Shown here: one piece after another, positions 27,086 through 42,000 of the stretch
Numbering within the stretch: the first letter of the stretch is position 1
How the letters are laid out: every line of letters starts with the position of its first letter
From: Stercorarius parasiticus
Taxonomy: Eukaryota > Chordata > Aves > Charadriiformes > Stercorariidae
Assembly: GCA_013396915.1 (NCBI GenBank)
Contig: VWZL01000830.1
Span: 330,356 to 394,355, forward strand
Direction of reading: 5' to 3'
Length of the DNA: 64,000 bases
Position numbers and translations under genes: made by a program
The notes under the pieces: generated by a model
What the model was told of the DNA's origin: nothing
Database searches by the model: none
The model's input: the letters and a program-made list of their open reading frames with translations, nothing else

Positions 27086-30000
27086 CTGCAAATAAAGACG
27101 TCGGGAGACAGTTTGTCAGAAAGCCAGTAACATGATAAACCAACAGGACCTGGGAAAATAGCCCTACAGAGAATGAGAATTAACACTTCGAGGCCTGAGC
27201 TAAGTCTTGCAGCCGTGGACTGGACCTGGTAGAAAACCCAAAGTGCCCAACAAAGTGCATAGAGAGAGAGAGAGAGAACGAGCCAACAAAGCTTTCGTGA
27301 GAAGGCGCGATCTACGGGTTACAGACCAGTCACTACATTGGCCATGCTTCTGGGTTAACAACATGTGAACAGACACGTCCGGCCGGAGAGTTAACGTGCA
27401 TCTACTGCCCTCTACTACACCAACAGGTTAGTGTCCAAGGCTTCCTGTAAAGACTCTCTGAACAGACGCATTCCCAGCTCTCCTAAGGAACCGCCACATT
27501 TACCAAAGGGAAAGTAAACAGGTAGTTGATATCTTAAAATTACAGCTGAATATCACAGTTTAAAAAACCAAAACAAACAAAACCAAACAAACCCAAACCG
27601 GAACAAACAAACAAACAAAAGCAGCAGGTGTTTTATTGCAGACATGCATGCACAAGCATGGTGAAAAGATCAGTAGATACTGTCATGCCCCCAGGATCCA
27701 GGACGTCCAGTTAGACCTCACTCGAAAGCCAGGCATCCGTTATTTGGTATAGTCTCAGTCAGTTACTGGAGTTTTTAAATAAACAAACAACATGAAATGT
27801 CCATCCAAACACCGGGTTTAGGGTAAAACTACCTGTCTGTACTGGCGCGGATCCTGCAGCTTGTGCTGTTTGCCTGCTTTCTCCGTGCTTCCTTGTCTAG
27901 TTTTTGAAGCCATGGGGACCGGCATCCGGCTTGTCTGGGAGGCAGCGCTGGAGCCCTGCGGAAACGAGCGGAGGGGGCAGGGAGGGGAGACAAGGAGAAG
28001 GCGTCGTCAGCACCGCTGTGCCTGAAGAGGAGCCTGCACACCATGCGCCAAAAAAAAAAAGCCACAGTATACATGCAGGGAAAGTTCAGGAGCTTCACAC
28101 CGCAGGTGTTAATTTCCAGAATCAAATGGAGAAAAACTGCTCAGCTACTGATCAGCCTGGATTTCGTGTCAGTGACGCTTGTCATTTCACACAGCGGATT
28201 ATTCGACCCAGCTCCCCTGCATTTGCCCATCACCAATCAGCAGCAAAGATTAAAAAAATAAAACCAACCAACAGTCTATTAGCTGTTAGACACCTCATGG
28301 GGAGCCCAAACAAGCCACCTGAAAGGAAGCAAACAAATCACAAGACCCTCTTGTTTAATGGTGATTATTGCAGATTTTAGAAAGCAGCTGGAGGTTTGAT
28401 TTCTCGGACTAAGGTACCTTACGTGCAGTGGCTGGGATTGACGGAGGGGGCTCTACGCCAGCAAGGCTCTCATCCAGCACTACAAGCTCTCGGGGTGGGG
28501 TCTCTGGTACTATGTGGGCAGAGAAGGGGACAGTGCTTCCCTCAGAGCTGTATGTGCTTTCAGGGATAGATTTTGGACTCATCTCACTGATGGTGTTTTC
28601 CAGCTGCTTTATAGTCTGCTCAAGGCTGTCTAGTGTTCGGTATGTACTCTGCCGAATTTCGTCAGTCCTAGACAGGGAGACTGCAGCTCCAGGGGGTCCC
28701 TCTTGCTTCCCAGAAGGACTTTTGTCACTGTCCTCGGGCTGAGACCTGGTGATTTCAAATCTCTTCGCTTCTTTGTGCTGCTTCAGGGTCCCATCTTCCT
28801 CCTCTTCTTCATAGACCACAACCTGCAAGGTCTTCTTCCCAGTCTTGGTTCCTGTCCGTATCGCCTGCGTCAGAGCAGCCAGCTGCTTTTTAGGAAACTT
28901 AAACTTAAATTTTTTCTTAGAATCCTGCCTGTTTCCAAACTGATCGGCGGAGTCCAAGTTTGCTTCTGTGTTTAGCCCATAGATCTGACGGTATTTCTCA
29001 AAAGTCGTCTTCGTGCTTTCCTCCTCTGCAGGAGGGCTGGGTTCTGCAGAGTCAGGGGAAGACTGAAGGTTAAATACGTACTGCTTGTTGAGACCGTGAG
29101 CTGCTGAATACTCTGTGATTGCTTTTCTGTCATTAACTACTGGTGGCTCTTCCTTCTGGCTTTCAGAGATTTCATGTGCTTCATTTTCTTCTTCCTCCTC
29201 TTCCTCTTCTATCTTTTCCTCTGTCATCATTTTCTCCAACTCCTCATCGCATTCCTCAAAAATTGTAGAAAGCCGCTTATATGCTGACCTAATATCCATC
29301 GGTTCATCAAAAATTATGATGACGGGCTTTTTGTCCAGACACACCACGGGCTCTTCGCTGTCTGTGTTTTCTGGGATACCCTTCTCTGACGCCACCTCCT
29401 TCCTCGTGTCGATGTTCACTGTTTGCACATCTCCGCCCTTCCGGCTGACTATATCGTGAACTTCCCCACTCGAGAGGACCTGGACAGCCGTTCTAGTAAT
29501 CATGAAGGCGATGTTTTCTGTGGGAGGGCTGTCTTCACTTGGAGAGCTGACCAGAGAATCTGTCTCTTCGATGCTGTTCACACTGTTACTTCTGGACACT
29601 TTGGGTCTTAGCACAACCTGACTGTAGTTGACCGCAGAAGCGTCTTGCTCCTGCGAGGAAGGCTGAGGCCCCGTAGCCTCCTGTGTGTGCCTCACGAGCG
29701 GGGCAACGCTGCTGATGGGGATGTGCTTGCCCGTGCTCTGCAAGGCTTCACCCTGCGGCAGGCCCTGCTCAGCATCTCGTGAGAGTCTGTAGTTTGGCTT
29801 TTGTTTTCCAGTTTCAACAGCTGGAAAATGGGATCCTAAAATATCTTGAGCCCCTCTTCGTTTGTCATCCTCTGGTAAACTGACACCAGACAGACTTGTG
29901 CTTACATTCTGAAGGTTTTTCTTAGAATAGTCTCTACTGTCTACAAACAAACCCTTGCTAAATGTAGGACTGTCATTCATTGAAAAGCCAATTTTACTGT

Positions 30001-33000
30001 CAGCTGTGCTGGATGAATCAGAACCCAATTCTTCTTCAGTTTTCCCTTCCCTCTTCTCTTTGGGATGGTCACTATCTGTGGGAGATCCTGTTGTAGCCCC
30101 ATACACCTAAGGGGGAAAGTTGGATTACTTAGTTATTCAGGGCTGTCACCTTTACAGGACTTTTTTTTTTCCCCCAAATTAATCATCATATTCTCAGGGG
30201 AAGCGCAGACCTCGTGAACTCACCACTCTCTTCACTGCTGCACAGGCATGTCTGAAGTTGTCATCTGATTCCTATCTGTCTTCGGGGCAAAATTCCAAAT
30301 TCTGGCAGAACACTGCATGATGTTACTGCTTTGTGCTATGCATGTGGCCAGCATGGGTTGTTAGCTAGGGCTCCTGTTTTAACAAGGCCTCCGGAATATG
30401 CAAGTGCACACTAATTACCTCATTTCCAACACAGTGCTACCTTGACCTGTTCGCTCTCCAGCTAAAAAAAAGTAATCCCCAGTTTGTATAAGATTGACGT
30501 TGCAAAGATTCACAGTATCTGATTAAATTCTGCCGGGACACATCAAAGGGAGCCTGACGTGGAAGGGCTCGCAGCAGGGCACTATGGCTTGCTGGCTCAC
30601 CGGAGCGCCAAATGTGAGAGTCTGGCTAGCCTTGAAAGGAAGTTTTGTACCAGCAAAAGTTGATTTTCAAATTACAAAATTTCGCTGCTTCTAATGTTGC
30701 TCACACCTGAGCAGCGCTGCTCCATCGCAGTTAATACGATCACAGTCTGAGCATTTCTAAATCCTTGCTGCAGCTTGAAAGTACTCCTTCAAAATTACCA
30801 GCGGCACCCTGCAGCACCCGTGGAAGTGCAGCATGAACCACTGAGCTACATTCATTTATAGAAGCAACTCTGAACAGCACACAGCATGCTACTACCTCAA
30901 AAGTAGTATATTCCCAGCAATGCAAATTTAAAGGGACTTTTCTCTAATTTTAAATAAGGTCCCCTCGAGATGCTGTTTCATAATACCAGGCTTTTGTCTG
31001 GGGCTTGGTTTGTTAAGTGCTAGTGACAACTTAGGATAAACACCAGTTGTCAGGGTGAAGGAATGACCTGAAGAGACACCATGCCTATGAACGAGCGAGA
31101 AAGAAATCTACAGTCAAAAGACAGCTCACCAAGAAGGAATTGAATCTGGCCTCAAGTGCCTGAAGGCAGCGAGGCAAAAGCATTACTGCTGACATTGCTT
31201 GAGAGTAGAAGCTGACTCCTAACACAACAGAAGGACAGACTATGCTTATGTGAGCATCAAGATGTGCAGAAGATGAGTCAGGAGAGTCGTTCTCCCAGCT
31301 GAGATGAATGAGTGATGGTACAGAAATCCACAGGTTGGCTACTGCATGCATTCCCCATGCTCACAGAGGTTCACAAGGTACAGTTTCTACATCTTGCGTG
31401 ATATTTTCTTATATACTGTCTGAGGATTTTACACAGAAAAACTTTATGCACAACCAAACCGCAGGACTGAGAACGTCAGCGATAGACCAGAGTCACGGTT
31501 CATCTCTACAGAGGCTTATTAGCAGTAACAGGGCTGTGCAGCTGCTCCACGGATACCTTGACGTCCTTCATATTTCTAAAAAAGGAGGAGCTATCACACA
31601 AACATCAGGGGACAGGCTGACACTGTCAGCACTTCGTGCTGAGAGCTGGTATCAGAACAACACACCAGGGCTCATTGTACCTCAGGCCCAGATTTGCTAA
31701 GTGGCAGGCGCGTTCCTGTCTCATTACATGTCAGAGCTCCCAGAATTAGGCCAGGACATGTAATGGCACTTGTTGCCTGGGGATATGCTGACTCAGTGAC
31801 TGCGTTCCCATTTCTCTAGATCTTTTTAAGCAAGTTCCGCTTCTTGTTCCAAGCATCAGTGCAACATCTCATGGTGTCATTGTATACTATATCTCATTTT
31901 AGGAACTGCTGCCTTTCTACTAAAAAAATAAAACTACAATAAAATTCATTTCCTCTATGATTTATCATGACATAAGGCTCCATATTTAAAGCCAATAAAC
32001 ACTCTGTCATGTCAGACAACAAAACCAGATCTCATTAACCTTTATTTCCTGGACTCTGTGTTATTCCAGTAAGTAGCAGTTTATGGCAATTACTTGGCAG
32101 CACATTTCAAAGGAACATTTGTGCTACAGGATGTGCAGTGTCTTGAGTGGTGGCCCAGGATTTTGTATAACAGTATGATCTTCTCATTCTGACACCAGTA
32201 GTAATGAGGACGAGTAGCGATACGTTCACACTTTTTTTTTCCCCCGTAACACTGTCATACACTCCACAACAAAGCACTTTTTCCCTTTTACTCATAACCA
32301 TGAACTTGTACCCTCACCCAGCCAGGTGTTTGCAGCTTTAGACCAGAACTGCTGTTTGGGCAGGTGAAAGCCACGTCCTTGTGTGCAATGCCCTGACCTG
32401 GCAGCAGTACCGTCTGAGCGACGTATGGCTTTTGATGCTGGTAATATATCAGACACCGCCATCTAGATGTCACCTTGTGCTTTACAGCTGCAGTGCCCTA
32501 CGCAGATGCAGCTCACCATGATTAGGGCAGTTGGGTTCTTCTCTGCCTTGGGGACCTGGCAAAGTCATTTTCTGTCTCCCTGCCTCAGTTGCTGTTAAAT
32601 GAAGTGCAATGTCTCCCATAAAAATCCTTGGGGAGCTAGTCATGATGCGAAGGTATTACTGCTATTTCCAATTTGCATACATACACACAAAATGCATGAC
32701 AAAGTTGAAATGCTGTGCTGTGTTTTCTTCGTATCCTCCTCCATTGCAAACTCGCATTTGGACGACAAGTTGTCATGCCTGCATGACCCCCTAAAACCAA
32801 CAATGATTCAATTTGTTATTCTTAAATTTAAAAAAAGAGGTCTGCAAAGGCAGAAATATTTGTCCTTTTCTTCATCCTACACGTTGGCTGCCCACTAAGA
32901 CCACTCAACTCAATTAGCAACCTGGGTCCAGATACAGCTGTGAAATTCACCCCAATTTGGCTATGGCCCTGGACACAGGGCTAAGTTGCATGACCAAAGT

Positions 33001-36000
33001 GTGAATCCTGGGCATTAACTTTCAGACTAAGGGCAAATTCAGCCCACCCACCTTGACTCTGTCTTCCAATAAACTGGATGGGCATTCTGAATACCTAATA
33101 ACTATTTCTGGGACCAACAAATGAAGCAAAATAAAGCAGAAATTCTCTAAAGTGGCTCTTGAGACTGAGAGGAACCACTACTTCTCCTCAAGACAAGAAC
33201 AAGGCTTAGGAGAGATGCTTCACCGTCCATTGCCAGACCAGCTCTGGAAGGATGTTCTGAGGAATATGAGCATCTCTTTGGCAGAAACTGATGGATCCTC
33301 TTTTAATTTTCATTTCACAGAATCATAAAATTTCATGCAACCCTTGTATAATTGCTGATGAGACACATAATATAGATTGATATAATGTTCCATATGAGCA
33401 TTTCTGAGCCCTACTGAGATAGAAGGAAGAAGCCGCTGGGCAGTGGTGGGTGGTGGTTAGAGAGAACAGGACACGAGATATAAGATTAGTTTTGAAGGAA
33501 AGAAGGTTATGCCAAGACCGGCTGGCATGTTTACAAACGCCATTTGTTACCTTCTTTTCCTTGTGATGCATTAAAGTCCCAGGCCTTATGTCTTTAACAT
33601 GTGTATCATTTCTGGACTGTTCAGCATGACTGTTTGAGTTTACATCCATAAAAGAGCACTTCTGGAAAGCCTAGGAAATAAATACTGCAGGTTATCAGGA
33701 GACCAAGAGCTTTCACACAGAAATGCCTGGAGATGACCAACTGCAAAGACAGCATTTGTTTTTAACATTCACAGCTCAATAATATTATCTATAAGCTCAT
33801 GAGATAATAGCGATTTTTAGACTATCAGACTAAGAGAAATCGGGCATCCTCTCCAGTCTGCCAAGACTGTGCTCTAACTCATCACGCTGACCTCAGGGTT
33901 CCCTGCAGGGAGATGAGCTTGGTTTCTATTTTTACAGGTGGGGAGAGAAGGCCCACAGAGGTGCTGCAAGCTATCCAAGCTTAAGTAGGAAGCCCATGAC
34001 AAATTTTGAGCTTGCGACTGTATGTACTTCCTAGTGGCTGAGAATCATGCAAGAGCTACACGACACCGCTTCTCCCCACACAAACTGTTATTAAAACTTC
34101 AGACTTGGAGACATGTGTCTTTGACAGTCTTCACTAACACTCCAGATGGTGACAGTCCCAACATAAGGCCTTTTGGACCACTGGCCTCCCACCATGTGTA
34201 CCCCAGGGCATGGCCCAGACTTTTCAGCCCTTTATCTTGCCATCCTCTTTCCATTTCCTTTGGGTTTCTCTATCCAACTGGCTCCCAGATCCAGAGAAGC
34301 AGAACCATCACTGCCACCACTGTGCAGTGCTGGCTGCAAGTATGCATCACCGGGATTTCTGCAGGCCTCTACTGGCATGGTCTGCCTTCAGTGAGATGTA
34401 CAGGCAGGACATCTCTGACAGACAGAGGAATGAGGGATGAGTACTTACAGGAGTCAAACACACCGTGACAGGCAAGAAGATTATATTCTTACACCATGTA
34501 TTAGGGAAATTATTTAATTCCTGGCAACTCTCATGAAATTAATAGCCCTGATGATTACAGATTAGAATCAGGCCTGTTTTTTAAATACCGTACTCCTTGT
34601 ATGTATTGCATGTTTATGCAAAATCAGAAAAGTAACAATAATGAAAAAATCCAGTGCAAAAATCAGGGTGTAGAATTTCTTCTGGTTTTCCATTACATCC
34701 TATTTGTATGTGCTTATAGACCAGAGTACCTAAGATGACATGGAACTATTAGAAAAAGTAGTTTTGCTCCTCATAATACAGGATATGGACTTTCCCATCT
34801 TACCCATTTGTGAGACCAGTGATGTGTTTTTGAGTTAGGCATGCCATCTACAAAGTCATCCTCAAAGCCCTTCAGACTTAAAGTGACGAAGAAACCATTA
34901 TTTCTCTTGGTAATTTGTTTACTTATCACCTTCACTCTGAAATATCTATAACAGTGTCCAAACACAATTTGTGCTACAGCAACTGATTATTATTATGCCT
35001 TTTTCTGCTAGACTACAAAGGTACTTCCCATGAAAGTACCTCCACATTGTACTCAGGTCTCTTCTGAACCTTCATTTTCTTAACAGCCTTTTCAAATGGG
35101 TGATGTCTGGATACTTAATCATGGATGCAGCATTCCAGTGCTGATCTCACTGATCCTGTACACAGAGATAAAAACGCTCCCTGTTCTCACATCTACACCC
35201 AAAGCAGACATTAACTTTGTGGCAGCAGCACTGACCTGGGACCTCCTGTCAACTTGTTATGGCGATGCCCATTTCTTTCCAAGATGTACAGTTGTGGTCT
35301 GGCCTATATTTTGTTATTCTTCATGCGGACTTAATATTTCAGTAAATGTATTACGACCATTAAGTGATTGCTATCATCTCCCTGCTCTCATACTTTGCTA
35401 GTTTGAATTAAACTGATTTAAACAGTAAGGATTTTAAATGTATTTCCAGGCTGTTGATGAAAATACAGAGTGACACTGGGCCTGTAGCTGATCCCTATGG
35501 GATCTGACTATAAACATCTGCATCAAGGGCAGCACTTTCAGAGCCAGACAGCTCTCAATCGTCCTACGATAGGGTTTTCTTTGTATACTCTGTGGTGCCA
35601 GATTTTTATCCAACTGTTGTATGATGTTTGATCAAATGACTTACAAAAATGTTTATAGGTATACAATTCTGTTTAAGCAGTCAAACCTGTTACCTGATCA
35701 AAGTGTGTTGTTTGCTTTGACAGATCTGTGTTCCATTACATTGTGTTTACCAGCATAACTGTTTATGTCTGTTCTTTAGCTCTTCACTGATTGAATCCCA
35801 TACCTCATTTTCCATTATTCTGCCTGTCACTGATATCAGACCAATGAGCTTGTAGCTCCTGGATCAAGCAGTGTGCCCTTTCTAAAACATGGTACTCTGT
35901 CAACCTCCTAAAATATACCTGGTATTTTGGTATTGGTTTAAAATGAGCATTAAACTAACATTTAAAGACTTATTCCCTGTTGAACTACCATGCCTATTTT

Positions 36001-39000
36001 TCCTCCTTAGCTTCCCTCAGCCCCCCCTTCCACTCCCTTAACCTCCACTTCATTGTCACCAGTTGCAAGGCAGCCAGGTTGCTGTCCTAGAGACAGGAGA
36101 CCATGCGACAGTTCCACTGTCCCCAGCTCTCCTGTCACTGGCCATTAGCACACAAACAGGGATAAGAGTAAACTGCTGCTCTCACTCCCTGCAAACCAAC
36201 TGTCTGAAGCACTGGTGGTTGAGAGCTGAGCAAAGGGGCAGGGTGCACCCATCACACGTAACAGTTACTGCTTAATATCCAAGTCTCCCGTGCTGCAAAT
36301 GCTCCCTGGGCAGCACCAAACCCCTGCTTTTGGCAGGTGGACAGCAGGGATCATCTCATGTCGTGGCAGTGCTCTGAAACACCCCAACATCAGAAATTAT
36401 AGCCAGTTAGGCTGATCTACATCGCCTTTCCTTATGCAGGCATGGAAGAGGACAGAGTGCCCCTGGGAAGCTGCAGCTTCCTGATGGTAGCTGGAATAGT
36501 TGGATTTTACTGCAGCATCACCATCACTGAACTAAACTGGTCTATGTGCTATCAAGCAAAGGACCAGCAACAGAGCACTACTTTTCTGCCACTGGCAGAG
36601 TAATGTACCAGTTACCCAACAGGGAACAGCAAATGTTTCCAAATGTTCAAGTCCTCTGGGAAGCCTTGGACCATGGCACAGAACAAGTGAGCACAACCCG
36701 CCAGGAGCAGACCCTGTATTCTCTGTTCCCACCAATGTTAACGCAAATGATGGGCTCTTAGCACCTTGCCGGTCTGGTACTAAGTGAGAAATGCTAGGCC
36801 AGGGACAACCACACCTAATGCACACCAATATTTTATATGTCCCATCTACATGTGTAAGATTCTCCAGTGGTAACCCCTGCATTCTTGACCACTCTTTCAG
36901 CTCCATACCTCTTGAACAAAATTCAGACGGTGCTTACAAAACGTGTACCACCCAGTGCAATAAAGTGGGACCGGATGAGACTGGCAGACCTACTTTCCTC
37001 CATGTTCTGAGCCAGAAATTGTGCCGAGGCCCTAGAAGTGATATTGGGCACATCTGTTTTCATGTGCAACCCAAAGGGCATACCTGTAATTCTGCCATTA
37101 TTTTATCTCCTTCCTCTTCCTCTTCATCTTTTGCAGATGATGCTACAGCATGCCCTGTGCTCCGAGACAATGCCTGATCCTCTTTAGTGGCTTTGGGTTG
37201 TGCTATTTGCCCAGCATCTTCACTGCATTCCTACATGAGGACGAGAAAGCACAGACAGACAATATAGTTGAGCCCTCCTGATGCAAAGCAAACACAGAAA
37301 AGTCAACAGTACTGAAATTCCCCTGCTGCAAGGTCCCTCTTTCTTTTTAAGGAGACTGCTACTTCATCAGTTCAAAAGCAACCAATATTGCTGATGTGAT
37401 AGCATGTTCACAGACTAAATACTGTACTTCCCTCCACTTCAGGGAACAGAACAGATGGGGAAAGGAAGCCCAAGGAAACTAATTTGCAACATTTCTGTAA
37501 AAACGTTCTCAAATCTGAGCTGATCTTCCCCATCTGTGTAAGGCATGGGGTTTTTTATTTTTAATCTTCTTACCACTCTAAATGAAAGCAGCGTGTGACT
37601 TGCCTTCTACATTGCTAGGAGGTAAGAGCAGCAAGACTCCTGTAAACAGAACTGATCAAACCTTACTTGTTCATTTGGCCTAGCAGTAGTGTTTCCTGGT
37701 AAGCAGTTTCAGTAGCTCTCCAGGACGTAGCTCTGTCTCAACTTATTTTGTGGTTTAGAGACACAGCCCAAGCCTGGGAATGTTTCTCTGTGCCAGCCAC
37801 TCATCTAGTTGCCTAGAGTCTGAATCATCAAACCTTGACAGCAGCAGCCTCCTTTCTGGCTGCATAGGTGATATCTCCTGATCTCGTTGTGGTTAGTCCT
37901 GAACCTGGCAGGTAACTGCGCCGCGGAGGTGGAGGAGGTGGAGACTTGGTCAGTTTGTCATTATCCTGTTCTCCATCAGGAACAACTTCTGCAAGTAAAC
38001 AGAGCAGCACAAAGCGAGCACAAGTGAAAGAGGGGAGAAAAGTATTTGCATCCTTGACTCATCTGGCAAGGAAAAAAAAAGTCTTAAAAGGTCCTCTGCT
38101 GAACATACATGGATAGAAACACATTTGGGCTTCAAGCAGAAATACCTTGAACAAAAGCAGACAGTGCCGTACTTGCACAGAGAAACCGTGTCACTTCATC
38201 CACAAATTTTTAGCAGAACTCTTGTCCCCCTGTGGTTGGGTTTCAGCCCTTGGTGTACAAGTGTGACAGCACAGCACGCTTCTGCAAATCAACCACTTGT
38301 AAAGAAGCATGTAAGGTGGAGGTTCAGCTGGGTACCTGGTTACAGATAGTCCCTCTTTGAAAGTGTGGCTACTGATGTGACTATTAGCAAGACACCAAAC
38401 CTGGGGGCTTCTTGTCATTCTCAGGAGTTCTGAAGCCACCAGCACAAATTTCTGCTCTGCCTGGGAGGTGCTGCTGGCAAGGTGCTAGAAGATGAGCTGA
38501 AGAGTTTTGTCCATCTTATAGTTGAACAAAACTAGCTAAGTTCAGACAAAGGCTGAGAAGGAAAATATAAATCTGCTCTGGAGATGCCACCTCTCCAATT
38601 CAGCAAGTCCTCTTGCCCCTGAGCAAGGCAGGGGAGCACCAAGGGCAACTGCAATTGCTTCTCTTCTATGACAGCACTTGTTTTCACTTTACTTACTCCT
38701 AACTATTCCAGGAATGCACAAGTTTGCCTTTGAATTATCATATAGGAGCCCTATATGTATATTTTGCTAACCCACCAAGACTCATATACCAAATCCAATA
38801 ACTGAGCAGATCCAGTTCTTGCTTTCTGAGGAGAGTCTTCCAAGAGAAGACCAGTTTTCCAAACTGGCATTTCCCCACCGCAATGTGAACCCACCCAGCT
38901 GCCACTTCCTCTTCCCCACTGTGACTGGATAGCATTTTTCCCAGAAGCAGCGTTACGTTGCTCATGACCTGTCCCTATGTGTTTCTGGTCACAGGCTGAG

Positions 39001-42000
39001 CATCATACATGGCAACAACTACCATGTTCACACTGCTGTTTACGGGGTCTGTTTTCAAGAGTGAGAGAACAACCTTTCTGCAGCTACTCAGTGTTATATA
39101 AACAGCTGGAATAAATATAACCCCAAAAGATAAAACCCCCTGCTTTTGGGATTACCCAGCTGTTCAGGACTAAGTATTCCCTCTGGGTAAGTTATTGCAT
39201 AACTGCCCGCTCCCGGGGCTGTGTCAGGCTCCTCTGGTGTGCCGGCTGGCCCCTGGGGCTGGACGGAGCCCTTGTCTGACCCGGCCTCATCTTTGTTCCT
39301 TCTTAGCTCAAATGTTCTTTGAAACTGCCTAAGCTTAAAGAAATGCTACCTTGCATTATCTCCCTCCCTGTTTATCTGGCACTCACTCGCAGGATTGCAA
39401 CAAGAGTGAATTTCCAGGTACACTTTACATTAGACCACTTCTTTGGTCAATATGCACCACTAAGTTTTTTGTGACATCAGAGTTTCTGCTGCTGTAAAAA
39501 CCGAGTAATTCTCTCAGATGGTGTTTACCAGACTATGATGCGGGGCCTGTGCAAATCCCGACTCCTTTTAATGGGCTCAACGCATTGCTCTCAAACTGGT
39601 AGCAGCTCTGACTGCAAGAACACCAAAATTTTTCTCAAACTTAATAAGATCAAGGCTGGATGAAGACACATGGACGGCACAAAGACTGAATGATCGCTAC
39701 CGTCTCTTTCACATCTATGAGACATCCATCCATCTCCATCTTCAAAATGGGAAATAAAAAGGGGAAACCCATGCAAGAGAAATTGTCAGGGAGTGGCAGG
39801 TGCACAGGCTATCGAAGGCTAATCCCTTCACATCCCTTAACTGGAGTTGTTAGGGAGAGGTCGTGATAGGGTTTGCTCACAGTCAATGCAACAACACTGG
39901 GCAAGATGTAAAACTTCAAAGCTGGATTTCTGTTTTCTTTACTAAACAATTCTATTTCCCCAGTCTAAATGAGAAGGAAAAAAACCTTTGGAGCAATGAA
40001 ACTGAGGAAAAGACCTTATTCTAATACTTTCTTTTTTCTTATGGCTGAGTTCTTGTAGCATATTTACATAGGGAGGAGTAAATGGACAAGTACTATTCAC
40101 TCAGTCGGAGGGTAACCATGATCAAAACTGCCGCTTTGTGGAACCTTCTTTGGTGCCAAAGGGCTCAGCACTTCTGTGAACAAAATGGGAGTTGTTCTTC
40201 ACCAGCCATTGCACTGAACTGAGGCATTCTTTAACAGGCACAGCCAGACCGGAATGAATTTCCCCCACCATAAAAATTTCTACTTGTGCCAAAAAATCCA
40301 ACATGTCTTAAAACAATGTCAAAATAAAAACGCCTGCCTTGAGGCAGCCTTTATAGTCAAATAAGCAAACTGCCTTTAATGGAAGCTACTGATCACTCAG
40401 TACTTGCAAAAACCAGGGCATTCTCACTTATGAAGTTAAAAAGATACATGAAGGAGCCCAATTTCTAATTGGGTTCTGTGTGGAGAATGGCTGAGACGAC
40501 ATATTCTGGCAATGTGATCTATCTGGCTTCTGCAGCAAAGCCAACAGAGGACTCTGCTAATTTATGGCCAAAATGTCTTATACACTATATTAGCAGGTAG
40601 GTGGTCTCTCTTTCCTTATGTTGCTCAATTATCTAGTCTACAGCAGATTGATATTGGAATTTTCATCTTGAATCACAGAATTGGGTGGCATGTGAGATAT
40701 TTAATCGGATATTAAAGGAAAAGTTTTGCTGTTCCCTTATTTATGTTACTATTACAGGATTCATTATGCACAACAGAAGGCAAATGTCTCAGTCTCATCA
40801 AATTTCTCCTTAAATCTGCTGGCTACACACTGTGCAAAACTGTATTCTAGAAGTGGATTAGTTAACTATGCGAGTTACAAAACTTCTCTGTTATTGTCTT
40901 CTGCACTTTTTAAGATGTCACAGCTCAGTGCACCCATATGGTATTTATTTTCACTGACATTTTCTATTTATGCCTCACATTACACAGGATAATTGTGTTG
41001 ATAGCCAATAACCTCACTGAGTGGTGCCAGAATTCTAAAATTATTTTATGAGGTTCAACAGAATTTATTTTAAACATGTAGGTTGTGAAACATCCAAGGA
41101 GCCACAACTTGTCAGTGCTAACGGTGCGCCTAGAACAAAATGCTGGATCTGAAAGCACTCTTCCCAAATTCTATATGAATTTGTGTACACAAGCCCCAGG
41201 GCATCGTTTTGCAGCTATTTACAACTTTGGCATGGGAACACCTTGAAAGCAGCATGCAGCTCTGGTTTCCACAGCTACAGAATGACACAGTGGAGTTAGA
41301 GAAGGGCAACTGAAACCAGCCTGGGGAGGGAGGTGCTTAGGGCTAGCAGACTGCAGAAGGAGGCCAGGTTCTGTAGCACTTTGCAGATGCCAGTATGGGT
41401 AACCAGCTGAACACGAATTTCCCTGTATTGCAACTGAGAGAGTGAGTTTGTCCTCTGGAAATAAAGACTCCTCAGGAGCAGGAGAGTAAGAGTACTGCCA
41501 CAGACAGTATCACCCATTGCCTCTGTCAGAGACAGGCTGTTGAGCTGGATGGACTATTGCCTAAGAATCTGGGAAAGAATCTTCAGCTGACTCATGTTTG
41601 GCTAATGAGGTAAATCCAAGGTTTGTCTGAGGCACCTTCTTTGTTCCTTGAACTTTGAAGAAATTCAGACATGGATTTGTATGTTAAATTGTGAAAGAAA
41701 CAGGACTGGAAGGACATCCCAACATCCTGCTATCACAACATAGCTCTACCTATATAATTCTTGACCAATGCTAGTCTAAGCCATTCTCTCCAGTGATGGA
41801 GATCTTACATCCTCCTCATTGCCTCATACAGCCTTCTTCAGTGCTTCACTTTCCTTACCATTATGAGTTTTTTCCCTAATACCTAACCTGGATATTCCTG
41901 GTTGCAATAGCCAACTTTTACTGCCATTCTACCCACACAAAGCAAGTTGGCCTTTTATTTTTTAAGCAGATTTTTATGTATTCAGAGACTGCTTTGTCCT

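Larger units (their letters stand above)
27086..28417. other. Two short KIAA1217 introns near the 3' end
   Basis: Intron 27086-27832 holds a GA microsatellite and a CAAA-type simple repeat. Intron 27956-28417 shows no recognised element. Confidence 0.7.
30107..37083. other. KIAA1217 introns around the 33551-33670 exon
   Basis: No other exon is supported. Recognised content is a MIR-like SINE candidate near 33900-34030 and an old CR1/L3-like fragment near 35440-35990. The rest shows short open frames without family resemblance. Confidence 0.6.

Noticed and set aside
27904..28380. 158-codon open frame on the plus strand
   Set aside because: It overlaps a KIAA1217 exon in antisense and runs into intron sequence; no similarity recognised.
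29115..29459. 114-codon open frame on the plus strand
   Set aside because: Antisense shadow of the large KIAA1217 exon; its Ser run mirrors the Glu run on the coding strand.
33318..33345. CACAGAATCATAAAATTTC, similar to a CR1 tail
   Set aside because: Too short and no further CR1 sequence on either side.
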